Source: Actinopolymorpha singaporensis
GTDB lineage: Bacteria; Actinomycetota; Actinomycetes; Propionibacteriales; Actinopolymorphaceae
Length of the DNA stretch: 64,000 nt
Assembly: GCF_900104745.1 (NCBI RefSeq)
Contig: NZ_LT629732.1
Span: forward strand, 4,141,981-4,205,980
Direction: 5' to 3'
Part shown: positions 42,755 through 52,396 of the stretch, piece by piece
Numbering within the stretch: the first letter of the stretch is position 1
Layout of the letters: each line of letters opens with the position of its first letter
Notes under the pieces: generated by a model
Database searches by the model: none
What the model saw: the letters and a program-made list of their open reading frames with translations, nothing else
Told to the model about the DNA's origin: nothing
Made by a program: the position numbers and the translations under genes

Positions 42755-43838
42755 GCCCGCGGTTCACCCGTACTCCTCCCACGCGCCGGTCTTCACTGTC
42801 GCGGGACGGACCGAGGGGCGACTCGGTCGAGACCTGCTCCGCCTGGACATCCAGGAGGGCTCCCTCGGCCTGCGCACCCTGGTGGCACACCTGGACCCGG
42901 TCGGCCCGGACAGCGACGGCTCCGCCGAGTCGCTGTCGTACCTGGACGGTGGCCTGCTGGACTTCGGCACCGAACTCACTGCCACGCTCGGCCCGGCCGG
43001 CGGCGAACGGCAGCTGTTCAAGGGCGTCGTCTCCGGGCTGGAGGTGTCCTTCGCCGAGGGTGGCACGCCGTACGTCACGGTCTTTGCCGAGGACGCGCTG
43101 ATGAAGCTGCGGCTGACCCACACCACCACGTCGTACGAGAACAGGACCGACGCCCAGCTGGCCGAGGCGGTGGCCGACCGGCACGGGCTGGGTTCGGTCG
43201 CAGACGCCGACGGCCCGGCATATCCGCTCGTTCAGCAGTGGGACCAGTCGGACCTTGCGTTCCTGCGGGAGCGGGCACTGCGGGTGGCCGCCGAGCTGTG
43301 GGTGGACTCCGACGACACCCTCCACTTCACCACCCGGGACAAGCGGGAAGGCGCCGACCTGCGGCTGGTGCAGGGCAACGAACTCGTCGAACTGCACGCA
43401 CGGGCGGATCTGGCGCACCAGCGGGCCGACGTCCAACTGCTCGGCTGGGACGACGACACCGCCGCAAAAGTGGTCGAGACCGCCGGTGCCGACCTGGTCT
43501 CGGCCGAGACCGGCGGTGGGCGCACCGGGCCGTCGATCGTCGCGCAGGTCTATCGAGGGCCCCGCCTGACCAGATCCCGCCGGGACACTCCGGTAGCGGG
43601 CACCGCCACGGCGTACGCCGCCGCAGAACTGCTGCGCCGAGCCCGGGGATTCGTCACCGTCGAGGGCACCACCGCCGGCACCCCCGACCTCGTGCCCGGT
43701 GCGCACCTCGACCTGCGCCGGGTGGGGCGCCCGTTCGAAGGGGACGGCTACCGCGTCGTGCACGCCCGGCACAGCTACGACCCGTCGATCGGTTACCGGA
43801 CCGCGTTCCGGGCGGAGCGGCCGGAGGTGCGCTCGTGA
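42747..43838 (+). CDS. VgrG N-terminal-like hub protein (gp27/late control D-like)
   Basis: This 363-residue protein matches the gp27-like half of VgrG or phage late control D protein. Examples are FKGVVSGLEVSFAEGGTPYVTVFAEDALMKL, NRTDAQLAEAVADRHGLG and QWDQSDLAFLRERALRVAAELWVDSDDTLHF. It forms the trimeric hub under the spike. The gp5-like OB and needle part is encoded separately by the next gene, which overlaps the stop (GTGA). Afp8/Pvc8 carry both halves in one chain. Confidence 0.92.
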   Translation: MSEPAVHPYSSHAPVFTVAGRTEGRLGRDLLRLDIQEGSLGLRTLVAHLDPVGPDSDGSAESLSYLDGGLLDFGTELTATLGPAGGERQLFKGVVSGLEVSFAEGGTPYVTVFAEDALMKLRLTHTTTSYENRTDAQLAEAVADRHGLGSVADADGPAYPLVQQWDQSDLAFLRERALRVAAELWVDSDDTLHFTTRDKREGADLRLVQGNELVELHARADLAHQRADVQLLGWDDDTAAKVVETAGADLVSAETGGGRTGPSIVAQVYRGPRLTRSRRDTPVAGTATAYAAAELLRRARGFVTVEGTTAGTPDLVPGAHLDLRRVGRPFEGDGYRVVHARHSYDPSIGYRTAFRAERPEVRS

Positions 43839-44512
43839 CCCCGGACGTGCACGCGGACCGCTGGTACGGGCTGTATCCGGCGACGGTGGCCAAGCTCGCG
43901 GGCGACCCCGAGCACCGGCAGCGGATCCAGGTCAGCCTGGACTGGCTGCCCCGCTCGGACGGCACCGGTCCGGTGACCGCCTGGGCCACCGTCGTCAGCC
44001 CGTACGCGGATGCCGACCAGGGGCTGCGGATCCTGCCGGAGAAGGGCTCCACCGTGGTGGTGGGCTTTCAGGCCGGCTACCCCGACCGTCCGTACGTCCT
44101 CGGCGGAACCTGGAACGGCGTCGCGCACATGCCGGATGCCCCGGACGACGCGAACAACCTGCGGGTGCTCCAAACCCGGTCCGGCACCCGCCTGGAGTTC
44201 GACGACACCGACGGCGCGGTCGCGGTACGGCTGTCGGTGGCCGGTACGGACGGACCGGTGCACCGGCTGGTGATGGACGACGCGCAGGGGACCGTCACCG
44301 TCGAGGCGGCCAGTGGCGCGACGATCACGCTCACCCAGGACGGCGGTGTACGCGTCGACGCGACCTCCACGGTGAACGTCAGCGCGGCGATGGTGAGCGT
44401 GGACGCCGACCTCAGCGAGTTCTCCGGGACCGTGGTCTGCGACACGCTGGTGGCGACCGGCGGTGGCGTGGTGTCCCCGGCGTACACGCCCGGCGCGGGG
44501 AACGTCTGGTGA
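43835..44512 (+). CDS. Spike protein (gp5/VgrG OB-fold-like)
   Basis: This 225-residue protein begins with the gp5 OB-fold pattern: WYGLYPATVAKLAGDPEHRQRIQVSL, then GLRILPEKGSTVVVGFQAGYPDRPYVLGGTWNG. The C-terminal half repeats short strands (TVTVEAASGATITLTQDGGVRVDATSTVNVSA) expected to form the triple-stranded needle. Together with the preceding hub protein it reconstitutes a complete VgrG. No PAAR tip is present here or elsewhere in the locus. GTG 43835 overlaps the upstream stop, and the stop overlaps the next start. Confidence 0.92.
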   Translation: MTPDVHADRWYGLYPATVAKLAGDPEHRQRIQVSLDWLPRSDGTGPVTAWATVVSPYADADQGLRILPEKGSTVVVGFQAGYPDRPYVLGGTWNGVAHMPDAPDDANNLRVLQTRSGTRLEFDDTDGAVAVRLSVAGTDGPVHRLVMDDAQGTVTVEAASGATITLTQDGGVRVDATSTVNVSAAMVSVDADLSEFSGTVVCDTLVATGGGVVSPAYTPGAGNVW

Positions 44513-46137
44513 CCGCGCGGGTGACCGCCCACCGGTGGCGGCTGGTGGCCCCGTGGTACCGCTGGGAGCGGCGGGACGGGGCAGAGCCGGAGCGGGCCGC
44601 GGGCGCGGGACGACCGGCGTTGCACAAGTACACCTCGACCGGCTACGTGGCCGACTACCTGGCCGACCCCCAGCGGTCGGTCGTGTTCGGCCCGGTCGAC
44701 CAGTACCAGCAGCTCGAGCCGATCCCGCACGTCCCGCTGCCGGGCGACACCCGCAAGCGGCACCGGTTCCTGGCCACGACCCGCTTCAAGCCGAGCGGGG
44801 TGCGCAAGCTCTTCCCGGTCGCCCACCAGCGGCACTACGTGGTCGCGGTCGGACTGCACTGCGACGACCCGGGTTTTCCCCGGGTCGACCCGGGGGACGT
44901 GGCCGAGGCCGGGTTCGTCGTACGTCGGCAACGGGTCGCGGTGCCGGTCGGCCAGGAGAAGGCGGCGGCCGCGCTGTTGCAGGCGGTGGCCGCGGCGAAG
45001 ACCGAGCAGACCCGCCGGGAGCTCACCGTGGCCCGCGACCGCGCCCGCGCACTGCATCCGTTCGGCACCGCGCTGCGGGCGCGGCTGCGCGATCCGGACG
45101 CGGCGGCCGTCGTCGCGCATCGCGAACTGGAGACGGCCCGCAGAGCGCTCCGGGTGTGGGCCTCCACGGCCGGCGTCGACCGCCGCACTGAGGCCTGGGT
45201 GCCCACTGGGGACGGCGCCTTCGGCGAGTGGGTGCCGATCGCCGACGAGCCGGAGGAACTGGTCGAGCGCCGTTACCCCCTTCGGCTGCTGACGGCTCCG
45301 GCCGCCGATCCCGACCATCCGGCCCGGGACGGCACCATCTACTGGGGCACGGTGCCCACCGCGAGCGCCGAGCTGAGCCGGGACGGGTCGGCCCGGTTCA
45401 CCGAACTGGGCACCTACGAGGTGCGCGCCTTCGCGCGGATGCGAGGCTGCGGCGACTGTCCGGGCCCCCTGGTCTGGTCGGCGCCGTCCGAGGCGTACCG
45501 GCTGGCGTCCTTCCACGACCCGGACGGCTGTGCGCAACGGCCGGTCGAGATCCGGCTGCCCGACTTCGCCCAGCTCGAGGCGAGCAACGCGACGCCGTCG
45601 GTGAGGATGAGCTCGCCGCCGGCCTCGTCGTTCGTCTTCGCCGAGGACGGCCGGATACCCACCTCGGGCTCGGTCCGGCCCGGCGCTGACTTCTGCTTCT
45701 TCGCCATCCCGCTCATCACCATCGTCGCGACGTTCGTGCTCAAGCTCTTCCTGCCGATCGTGACCTTGGTCTTCGGGCTGTTCTGGATGCTCAAGCTGAA
45801 GTTCTGCATCCCTCCGAGCCTGCAGCTGGAGGCCGACCTCACCGCCGAACTGGACGTTGTGCCCGGCGGGATCGAGGCGTCGCTCCATGTCGACATCGAC
45901 GTGCAGGCGGGGGTGGACCAGTCGGCGCTGGAGGGCGTGCTGCGGTCCGGCCTGGACACAGACCGTCCGGGCCAGCACCTGGGAACCACGCTGACCAGCG
46001 CCTACACCAACGACCCGGTGGTGGAGTTGCTGGCCCGGCAGGGATACGGCGCACCGCCCGGACAGCCGTTCCCGGTGTTCGGGGAGCTGCCGGAGTACAC
46101 CACCGGCGTACGCCCGGAGGAGGTGGTGCACCCGTGA
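44509..46137 (+). CDS. eCIS baseplate-locus protein with a membrane segment
   Basis: This 542-residue protein of unknown family is encoded between the spike and gp25 genes. It has a soluble N-terminal part with a charged helix region (about 145-215), a strand-rich middle, and a very hydrophobic stretch at residues 395-432 long enough for one helix or a hairpin (FAIPLITIVATFVLKLFLP, VFGLFWML). An acidic C-terminal tail follows. Paired cysteines (CGDC) occur near residue 315. A membrane segment in a baseplate-operon protein suggests anchoring the particle to the producer's membrane or a membrane-active tip. Stops and starts overlap on both sides. Confidence 0.75.
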   Translation: MTARVTAHRWRLVAPWYRWERRDGAEPERAAGAGRPALHKYTSTGYVADYLADPQRSVVFGPVDQYQQLEPIPHVPLPGDTRKRHRFLATTRFKPSGVRKLFPVAHQRHYVVAVGLHCDDPGFPRVDPGDVAEAGFVVRRQRVAVPVGQEKAAAALLQAVAAAKTEQTRRELTVARDRARALHPFGTALRARLRDPDAAAVVAHRELETARRALRVWASTAGVDRRTEAWVPTGDGAFGEWVPIADEPEELVERRYPLRLLTAPAADPDHPARDGTIYWGTVPTASAELSRDGSARFTELGTYEVRAFARMRGCGDCPGPLVWSAPSEAYRLASFHDPDGCAQRPVEIRLPDFAQLEASNATPSVRMSSPPASSFVFAEDGRIPTSGSVRPGADFCFFAIPLITIVATFVLKLFLPIVTLVFGLFWMLKLKFCIPPSLQLEADLTAELDVVPGGIEASLHVDIDVQAGVDQSALEGVLRSGLDTDRPGQHLGTTLTSAYTNDPVVELLARQGYGAPPGQPFPVFGELPEYTTGVRPEEVVHP

Positions 46138-46529
46138 CCGAGACACCTTCGCGGCTCGGCTCCGGCTGGGCGTTCCCGGTGCGGCCACGCCAGGTCGGCG
46201 GCGGCTTGGCGTACGCCTCCGGTGCCGAGAAGGTACGCGAGGCGATCCTGCTGGTGTTGCGTACCGAGCCGGGGGAGCGGGTCATGCGACCGACGTTCGG
46301 CTGCGGGCTGCGCCGCTACCTGGGCGAGCCGAACACCGTGGCCACCCGGGCCCGGCTCGTTCGCGAGGTGACCGGGGCGCTCGACGCGTGGGAGCCCCGG
46401 GTCCAGCTCCGTGAGGTGACCGCGACCGCCGGGGACGACCCGTCACTGGTCCTGCTGACCGTCCGCTACGAGCACGCCCGCGACGGCAGCCCGGGCCTTC
46501 TCGTCTACCCCTTCTACCTGGAGGGCTGA
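46134..46529 (+). CDS. Baseplate wedge protein (GPW/gp25-like)
   Basis: This 131-residue gp25-type protein has the expected GAEKVREAILLVLRTEPGERVMRPTFGCGLRRYL, with the family's EPG and FG.G motif, and a closing strand pair. gp25 (Afp9) nucleates the sheath at the baseplate. It overlaps the previous stop by 4 bp and is followed 3 bp later by the gp6-like gene. Confidence 0.95.
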   Translation: MTETPSRLGSGWAFPVRPRQVGGGLAYASGAEKVREAILLVLRTEPGERVMRPTFGCGLRRYLGEPNTVATRARLVREVTGALDAWEPRVQLREVTATAGDDPSLVLLTVRYEHARDGSPGLLVYPFYLEG

Positions 46530-46532
46530 GTC

Positions 46533-48695
46533 GTGCCCCTGCGCAGCCCGATCCTCGACGACCGTTCGTACGCTCAGCTGCGCGACGAACTGGTCGCGCG
46601 GATTCCCGTGTACGCGCCGGAGTGGACCGACCACCACCCGAGCGACCCGGGCATCACGCTGGTCGAGCTGTTCGCGTTCCTGGCCGAGAATCTGCTGTTC
46701 CGGTTCAACCAGGTCCCGGACGCCACCAAGTTGGCGTTCCTGAAGCTGCTGGACATTCCGGTACGCCCGGCGGTTCCAGCCTCCGGGACGGTCGCGTTCG
46801 CCACTGCCGTACCGGCGGGCGTGTTGGTGCCGGGCGACACCCGGGTACTGGCCGGGCCGGTGGAGTTCAGGACCGGTTCGGAGCTGGTTGCCTGGCCGCT
46901 GACTGCCCGCGCGGCGATCCGCGCCCGCCACGACGCAGAACTGGACGAGGACACCGCGGAGTACTTCGCCCGCGCCAGCGTCGCCGCCGGCACCACGGTG
47001 GCGGCCGCGTCCCGCTACCGGACCGCGTTCGGCGCGGCGGCGCCGGCCCAACCTGGCGGCGACGTGCTGGACCCCGCCGGGTCCATCGACGGCCGGCTGT
47101 ACGTGCTGCTCATCAGAGGTGCGGTGGCGCCGGACCCGGCAAGGTTCGCCGGCGGCCTGGTGACGCTCGGCGTGGTACCTGCCCGCGAGGTCGCCTCGAT
47201 GTCGGAGGTGGACGCCTGCGGCGCGGCCACCGATCCTGCCGCCGTTCAGTGGCAGATCGCGACGACCAGTCCGGTGCCCGGCGCGCCAGACCCGGACAGT
47301 GCCGACCCGGTGTGGCGAACGCTGACAGTCGAGGCCGACACCACCCGCGCGCTCACCCGGCCCGGCGTCGTTCAGCTACGCATGCCGGCCGATCTCACCG
47401 ACATCGGCCTCTATCTGCCCGCCGACCCCGACTCCGCCGGCGCCGGCGACCAGCCGCCGCTGATCGAGGACGACGCACTGGCCGTCACCGCGCTGGCCTG
47501 GCTGCGGGCGTACCGGCCAACCGGCGCGCCGCTGCCCGCCGTCGAGTGGCTGGGCGCCAACGCCACCCCCGTCGAACAGTCGGCCGCCGCGACGGCGGAG
47601 TTCCTCGGGACCGGCACCGGCGAACCAGGCCAGGAGTACCGGCTGGTGCACCCGGGCGTGCTCGGTAACGTCGCGCTCGACGTCGAGGAGCAGGGCGCCA
47701 ACCGCTGGGTGCCGTGGACCCAGGTCGCCGACCTGCGGGCGACCGGCGTGGACGACCGGGTGTTCGCCCTCGACCCGGAGGCCGGGCTGGTGCGGTTCGG
47801 TGACGGTCGGCGCGGCAGACCCCCTCAGATCGGGGAGAGGATCCGGGTCAGCCGCTATCGCTACGGCGGCGGGGCGACCGGGAACGTCGGTCCGGAGGCG
47901 ATCAGCACTGTCCGGTTGGTCGGCGGGGTCACGGTGACCAATCCGCTGCCCTGCCGCGGCGGCGCGGACGCCGAGCCGCTCGCCGACGCGGTCGACCGGA
48001 TCCCCGAGGAGTTCCGCCGGCACGACCGGGCAGTCACCGTCTCCGACTTCCGGGAACTGGCGGAGCAGACGCCGGGGGCCGGGGTGGTGAGGGCGGAGAC
48101 GCTGCGGCTGTTCAACCCGCACCAGCCGGACGAGCCTGCGCCTGGTGTGGTCTCGGTGGTGGTGTGGCCGGCCGCCGACCCGGTGCACCCGGACGCGCCC
48201 ATCCCGGACCGGGACACGCTGCGGGCGGTCTGCCGGTGGCTGGACGAGCGCCGACTGGTCACCACCGAGCTGTACGTGATCCCGCCGACGTACCGGCGGG
48301 TCGCGGTGAGCGTCGGGATCGCGGTCAGGCCGGGGTACGGCGTGGAAGGCGTACGCCGCTGGGTCGAACTGGTGCTGCGGCAGTACCTGTCGCCGTTGCC
48401 CCCGTACGGGCCGGAAGGACGGGGCTGGCCGCTCGGCCGGTCGGTCTTCGGACCGGAGCTGGAGGCGGCGGCGCTGCAGGTCGAAGGCCTGGAGTTCCTC
48501 AGCGGGCTGCGGGTCGCCGCGTGGTCCGACGGCTGGCAGGAGCAGTCGCGGGTCGAGCTTGACGACTGGGAAGTACCCGAGCTGGCCGAGATCAGCGTGG
48601 TGGCGGGCGACCCACTGCCCCCGGGTCAGCAGCCGGCGCCGCCGGGACCCCCCGGTCCCCCGGTGCCCGTGCGCGCTCCCAGGGAGGTGTGCTGA
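46533..48695 (+). CDS. Baseplate assembly protein (gp6/J-like, Afp11-type)
   Basis: This 720-residue protein shows the signature of putative baseplate assembly proteins at its N-terminus (YAPEWTDHHPSDPGITLVELFAFLAENLLFRFNQVPD). Toward the end it has a gpJ/gp6-like core (RHDRAVTVSDFRELAEQTPGAGVVRAETL, GYGVEGVRRWVELVLRQYLSPL). Such proteins form the wedge ring around the hub. The gene starts 3 bp after the gp25 stop and its final codon overlaps the next ATG. The C-terminus is Pro-rich. Confidence 0.93.
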   Translation: MPLRSPILDDRSYAQLRDELVARIPVYAPEWTDHHPSDPGITLVELFAFLAENLLFRFNQVPDATKLAFLKLLDIPVRPAVPASGTVAFATAVPAGVLVPGDTRVLAGPVEFRTGSELVAWPLTARAAIRARHDAELDEDTAEYFARASVAAGTTVAAASRYRTAFGAAAPAQPGGDVLDPAGSIDGRLYVLLIRGAVAPDPARFAGGLVTLGVVPAREVASMSEVDACGAATDPAAVQWQIATTSPVPGAPDPDSADPVWRTLTVEADTTRALTRPGVVQLRMPADLTDIGLYLPADPDSAGAGDQPPLIEDDALAVTALAWLRAYRPTGAPLPAVEWLGANATPVEQSAAATAEFLGTGTGEPGQEYRLVHPGVLGNVALDVEEQGANRWVPWTQVADLRATGVDDRVFALDPEAGLVRFGDGRRGRPPQIGERIRVSRYRYGGGATGNVGPEAISTVRLVGGVTVTNPLPCRGGADAEPLADAVDRIPEEFRRHDRAVTVSDFRELAEQTPGAGVVRAETLRLFNPHQPDEPAPGVVSVVVWPAADPVHPDAPIPDRDTLRAVCRWLDERRLVTTELYVIPPTYRRVAVSVGIAVRPGYGVEGVRRWVELVLRQYLSPLPPYGPEGRGWPLGRSVFGPELEAAALQVEGLEFLSGLRVAAWSDGWQEQSRVELDDWEVPELAEISVVAGDPLPPGQQPAPPGPPGPPVPVRAPREVC

Positions 48696-50887
48696 TGCCC
48701 GCCGTCCGGACCGCATCGATGGTCGCCACCTGCGACCAGTGGGTGCGTGCACGGCACCAGGGCACCGCCGTGGACGGCTCGCCGGGCGCGCTGACCCTGT
48801 CGTGGACGGAGCCGGCGGATCCCGGCCCCGGCTTCGGCTCCCACTGCGTGTCCCGCGGCCTGGCGGTCGACCGGCTGTGCCGGGTCTACCGGCTGCTGCT
48901 GCACTCGGTCGAACGGCTGGCGGTGGGACCGACCCGGCACGGGCTGGACTACGCGAAACTCCCACTTTCGGTGAGGGTGGTCGGCCGCGAACCGCGACCC
49001 GCGCCCGCCGCGGACTTCCGGCCGTGGTCGCCACCGGAACTGTTGGACGGTGCCGGGATCGCCGTGGACGCGGACGATCGGCTGTTCCTCAGCGACCGCG
49101 GCCGCCACTGGATCGCCGTGCTGGACCTGTGGAGCCGCCGCACGCTGCGCACGGTGCCGGTGGCGGGGGAGCCGATGGGCTTGGCGGCCTTCGGCCGGAC
49201 GGTCTACGCGGTGATCCGGGAGCCGGCCGCCCTGCTCCGGCTGACCGCCACCCGCGGCCCGGAATCGACGGCACTGTCCGGCGGTGCGCCCGTCGGCGCC
49301 CAACCGTCGCGGGTGGCGGTGCTGCCCGGTGGCGCTCCGGTCGTCCTGTGGCATGCCCCTGACGGCACCGGCTGGCTGACTCTCGCCGGCCGGCCGGCCG
49401 AGCCGGTCGGCGGTGCCTCCGACATCACGGTCGACGCCGACGGAGCGGTGGTCGTGGCGCCTTGCCCGCAGCCTGCCGGCGGCCAACGCGCGATGCTGCG
49501 CAGGCTGGTGCCCACCGCGTCCGGCTGGACCCGGGCTCTCCCGTTGGACGCCGCCGGATACGACGGCTCCGGCGTCGTATCCACCGCCGACGGACGGATC
49601 GGGTACTGGACGGCGGCCGGCTTCCGGCTGGCAGTCCGCGGCCGGGTGACGTACGAGACACAGGGGATCTGCGTGACCTACCGGCTCGACTCCGGCCTGC
49701 CACGCAACCGGTGGGGCCGGGTGATTCTGGACGGCTGCCTGCCTCCCGGCACCGACTGCCACATCGCGACGGCCACCAGCGACGAGGAGTACGAGACCGC
49801 GCTCCCACCGGCGCCGGCGCAGCCCGCAGGCTGTGACCCCGCCGGCGGAACGACCCCTCCACTTCCGCCCGCCGAGCTCGCCCTGCCGCCTGTGCAGATA
49901 GGTGGTGCGCTTCACCGGCGCCGGGACGCGCCCACCCCGTGGTGGCGACCGGCAGCTGGCGACAGCGTCGACATCTTCGAGGCGCCCGTCCTGTCCCCGC
50001 CCGGCCGCTACCTCTGGGTCAGCCTCCGGCTGTCCGGCGACGGCCGGAGCACGCCCGTGGTCCGCGCGCTCCGGGTCGAGCACCAGACCCACGACCTGGT
50101 TCGCCGCCTGCCCGGGGTGTACGCCGAGGACCAGCCGGACCCGTCGTTCCTGCACCGCTACCTGGCGATGTTCGACAGCCTGCTGTACGACCTGGACCAG
50201 CGGGCCGCCCGTCGGGACGTACTCGTCGACCCGGCGGCGACACCGGTGGAGGCACTGACCTGGCTGGCCTCCTTCGTCGGGCTGGCCCTGGACGACCGTT
50301 GGCCGGAGTCCTCCCGGCGGCGGCTGCTCGCCGAGATCGTCCCGCTCTACCGCCGCCGCGGCACGATCGGTGCGCTGTCCCGGTACCTCGAACTGTTCCT
50401 CGGCCGACCGCCGGTGATCGTCGAGCACTTCCGGCTCCGCGGCCTGGCACCGGTGCCCGGCGCCGACCCGGCGGCGTCGAGCCGGGCCGTGGTCGGGGTG
50501 GGCTTCCGGGTCGGCGGCGAGGTCGGCACGCTCGGGTCGACTCCCGACCCGGCAGGCGTGCATACCTCGCCGATGGCTGCCGCGGCGCACCGATTCTCCG
50601 TACTCGTACCGCAGCCGCTGTCGGAGGAGGAGGAGGCCGCCGTACGGCATGTCCTGGACACCGAGCGGCCGGCGCACACCGACTACGAGCTGTGCACGGT
50701 GGACGCGGGGATGCGAATCGGCAGTGGCCTGCACCTCGGGCTCACCTCGATGGTCGGCCCCACCGGCGCCTTCGACCCGCTGGTCGCGGGCGCGTCGGTC
50801 GCCGGTCGCGGCACCGTGCTCGGCGGCGCGATGTCCGGGCTGGCCGTCGAGGCGGCCCGGCTGGACCGAACGGCCAGGGTGGGGTGA
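48695..50887 (+). CDS. Phage tail protein I-like baseplate protein with propeller-like N-terminus (Afp12-type)
   Basis: This 730-residue protein has, in its last third, the tail-protein-I-like block RLPGVYAEDQPDPSFLHRYLAMFDSLLYDLDQ and YRRRGTIGALSRYLELFLG, known from eCIS and phage baseplates. The N-terminal 400 residues contain repeats resembling NHL or beta-propeller blades (GAGIAVDADDRLFLSDRGRH, ASDITVDADGAVVV), which is unusual compared with simple phage homologues and may bind a surface ligand or fibre. GGAGG lies 7 nt before ATG 48695. Confidence 0.9.
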   Translation: MPAVRTASMVATCDQWVRARHQGTAVDGSPGALTLSWTEPADPGPGFGSHCVSRGLAVDRLCRVYRLLLHSVERLAVGPTRHGLDYAKLPLSVRVVGREPRPAPAADFRPWSPPELLDGAGIAVDADDRLFLSDRGRHWIAVLDLWSRRTLRTVPVAGEPMGLAAFGRTVYAVIREPAALLRLTATRGPESTALSGGAPVGAQPSRVAVLPGGAPVVLWHAPDGTGWLTLAGRPAEPVGGASDITVDADGAVVVAPCPQPAGGQRAMLRRLVPTASGWTRALPLDAAGYDGSGVVSTADGRIGYWTAAGFRLAVRGRVTYETQGICVTYRLDSGLPRNRWGRVILDGCLPPGTDCHIATATSDEEYETALPPAPAQPAGCDPAGGTTPPLPPAELALPPVQIGGALHRRRDAPTPWWRPAAGDSVDIFEAPVLSPPGRYLWVSLRLSGDGRSTPVVRALRVEHQTHDLVRRLPGVYAEDQPDPSFLHRYLAMFDSLLYDLDQRAARRDVLVDPAATPVEALTWLASFVGLALDDRWPESSRRRLLAEIVPLYRRRGTIGALSRYLELFLGRPPVIVEHFRLRGLAPVPGADPAASSRAVVGVGFRVGGEVGTLGSTPDPAGVHTSPMAAAAHRFSVLVPQPLSEEEEAAVRHVLDTERPAHTDYELCTVDAGMRIGSGLHLGLTSMVGPTGAFDPLVAGASVAGRGTVLGGAMSGLAVEAARLDRTARVG

Positions 50888-50890
50888 GGG

Positions 50891-52396
50891 ATGGTCACCG
50901 TGACCGTGGACCGGATGCGTACCCGCTACATCGGCGACGCGGTGCGCTTCGACGGTCACCTGCGTCGGATGCTCGACGAGGAACTGGCGCCGGCACTGAG
51001 GGCGGTGTCGCTACCCGACGGACACGTCTGCCTTCGGCGGCTGAGCGTGCCGGTGAGACTGGGGCCGTCCGGCGCGGCCCGGTCGTGGGCGGACCAGATC
51101 GCGGCCGCACTCGCCCGCGCCCTCCACGCGGGTGACGACGTGGTGATCTTCCCGCGCACCCTGGACGCGCTGACGGACGTACTCGTGTCCATTGGCCGGG
51201 GCGACACCGGCAGGGCCTGGGCCTGGCGGCAACTCGGGCTGCTGTCCGCCGACCCGCACCACCCGGATGCCGCGGCGACCGCACTGCTGCGCCGACCAGA
51301 CCTCGCGTGCGCGGCGCTCGCCGCGGCCGCGCCACACGCACCGCTTCCGCTGACCGTCACCGGGTGGGCTGCACTCGCCCAGGCCGTGGCGGACCTGGTC
51401 GCCTGGCCGGCGGCCGACGACGGCCCACCTCCAGAAGTGGTCGCGGAGGCAGTGCTCGACGCACCGGTGGCCCGACGGCGCCCTGCGAGGATCGCGGAGT
51501 TGCCTCCCGACGAGCTCCGGGCGGTTGCCCAACTGCTGCTGCTGTGCGCGGCGCCTTCGCTGTCGCGTTCGGGTCGGATGATCGCCGCGGTGACCGACCT
51601 GCTGCGCCGGCCTCACGCAACGAGGCCCGGGTACGCGCCGGCACCAGGTGAAGCCGAGACGGCCGCGCGGTCGGCAGGGATGATCGACGCCGGCTGCGTC
51701 GCTCCCGACCCCGACGTACGCGATCGCGCCGTGCCGGACCGCGCGGTACCGGATGTCGACATGCCGGAGGAAGACGTGCCTGAGCGCGCGGTGCCGGCCC
51801 GTGCCGCCGGCCCGGACGGGCGCTCGGAGCCGGGTCCTCGCGACCGCACCACCGTTCGTACCTCCGGCACCCGTGCGGCGTCCGCGCCGGAGGCCACACC
51901 AAGTCACGCCGCCGGAGTGCTGTTCCTCATCGCGTGCACGGGCGTCCCTGAGCTCCGCCCCGGATCGTGCCCGCCACTCGCCCCCGACGCCCGCAATGCC
52001 GCGCGGCTCGGGCCTCTCGCCGACCGGCCCCTCTCGATGGTGGTGGGCTGGCTGGCCGCCCACCTGGGTGACGTCGACACCGACGACCCGGCCGTCCACG
52101 TCCTCGCCGGCCAGCCCCAGCAGGCGCCGGACCAACCCGTCCCGACGGAAGATGCTGCGCTCGCGGATCTCGCCGAGGACGTCCGGACGTGGCTGCGGAA
52201 CCTGCTACGACTCGAACCCGCCGACGACCTGCGCTGGCTGTGGCAGCGGCCGGCCCGGATCGTGGCCGAGCCGGGCTGGGTGGAGGTCACCTACTCGCTG
52301 GAGGACGTCGACACTCGGGTCCGGGCCGCCGGCCTGGACCTCGACCCGGGATTCGTGTGGTGGCTCGGTGCCGCCGTCAGGTACCACTATGAGTGA
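50891..52396 (+). CDS. eCIS tape measure protein (Afp14-type)
   Basis: This 501-residue protein has the eCIS tape-measure pattern. The N-terminus pairs two similar segments around RRLSVPVRLG. A central hydrophobic HAAGVLFLIACTGVPEL matches the family's 'AG.LLL.P.L' block. The C-terminus EPGWVEVTYSLEDVDTRVRAAGLDLDPGFVWWLGAAVRYHY matches the family's closing domain. A Pro/Asp/Arg-rich linker with repeated RAVPD units lies at about 275-300. It sets tail length; 501 residues would fit a rather short particle. It overlaps the AAA+ gene by 8 bp. Confidence 0.88.
   Translation: MVTVTVDRMRTRYIGDAVRFDGHLRRMLDEELAPALRAVSLPDGHVCLRRLSVPVRLGPSGAARSWADQIAAALARALHAGDDVVIFPRTLDALTDVLVSIGRGDTGRAWAWRQLGLLSADPHHPDAAATALLRRPDLACAALAAAAPHAPLPLTVTGWAALAQAVADLVAWPAADDGPPPEVVAEAVLDAPVARRRPARIAELPPDELRAVAQLLLLCAAPSLSRSGRMIAAVTDLLRRPHATRPGYAPAPGEAETAARSAGMIDAGCVAPDPDVRDRAVPDRAVPDVDMPEEDVPERAVPARAAGPDGRSEPGPRDRTTVRTSGTRAASAPEATPSHAAGVLFLIACTGVPELRPGSCPPLAPDARNAARLGPLADRPLSMVVGWLAAHLGDVDTDDPAVHVLAGQPQQAPDQPVPTEDAALADLAEDVRTWLRNLLRLEPADDLRWLWQRPARIVAEPGWVEVTYSLEDVDTRVRAAGLDLDPGFVWWLGAAVRYHYE

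Noticed and set aside
40992-43772. A 926-codon open frame on the minus strand
   Set aside because: It lies opposite the tube, CIS_tube and VgrG genes, which have clear family motifs. High-GC sequence leaves the opposite strand free of stops by chance, and its product is low complexity.
48626-50959. A 777-codon minus-strand open frame
   Set aside because: It is the mirror of the tail-protein-I-like gene and has no recognisable motif or ribosome binding site.
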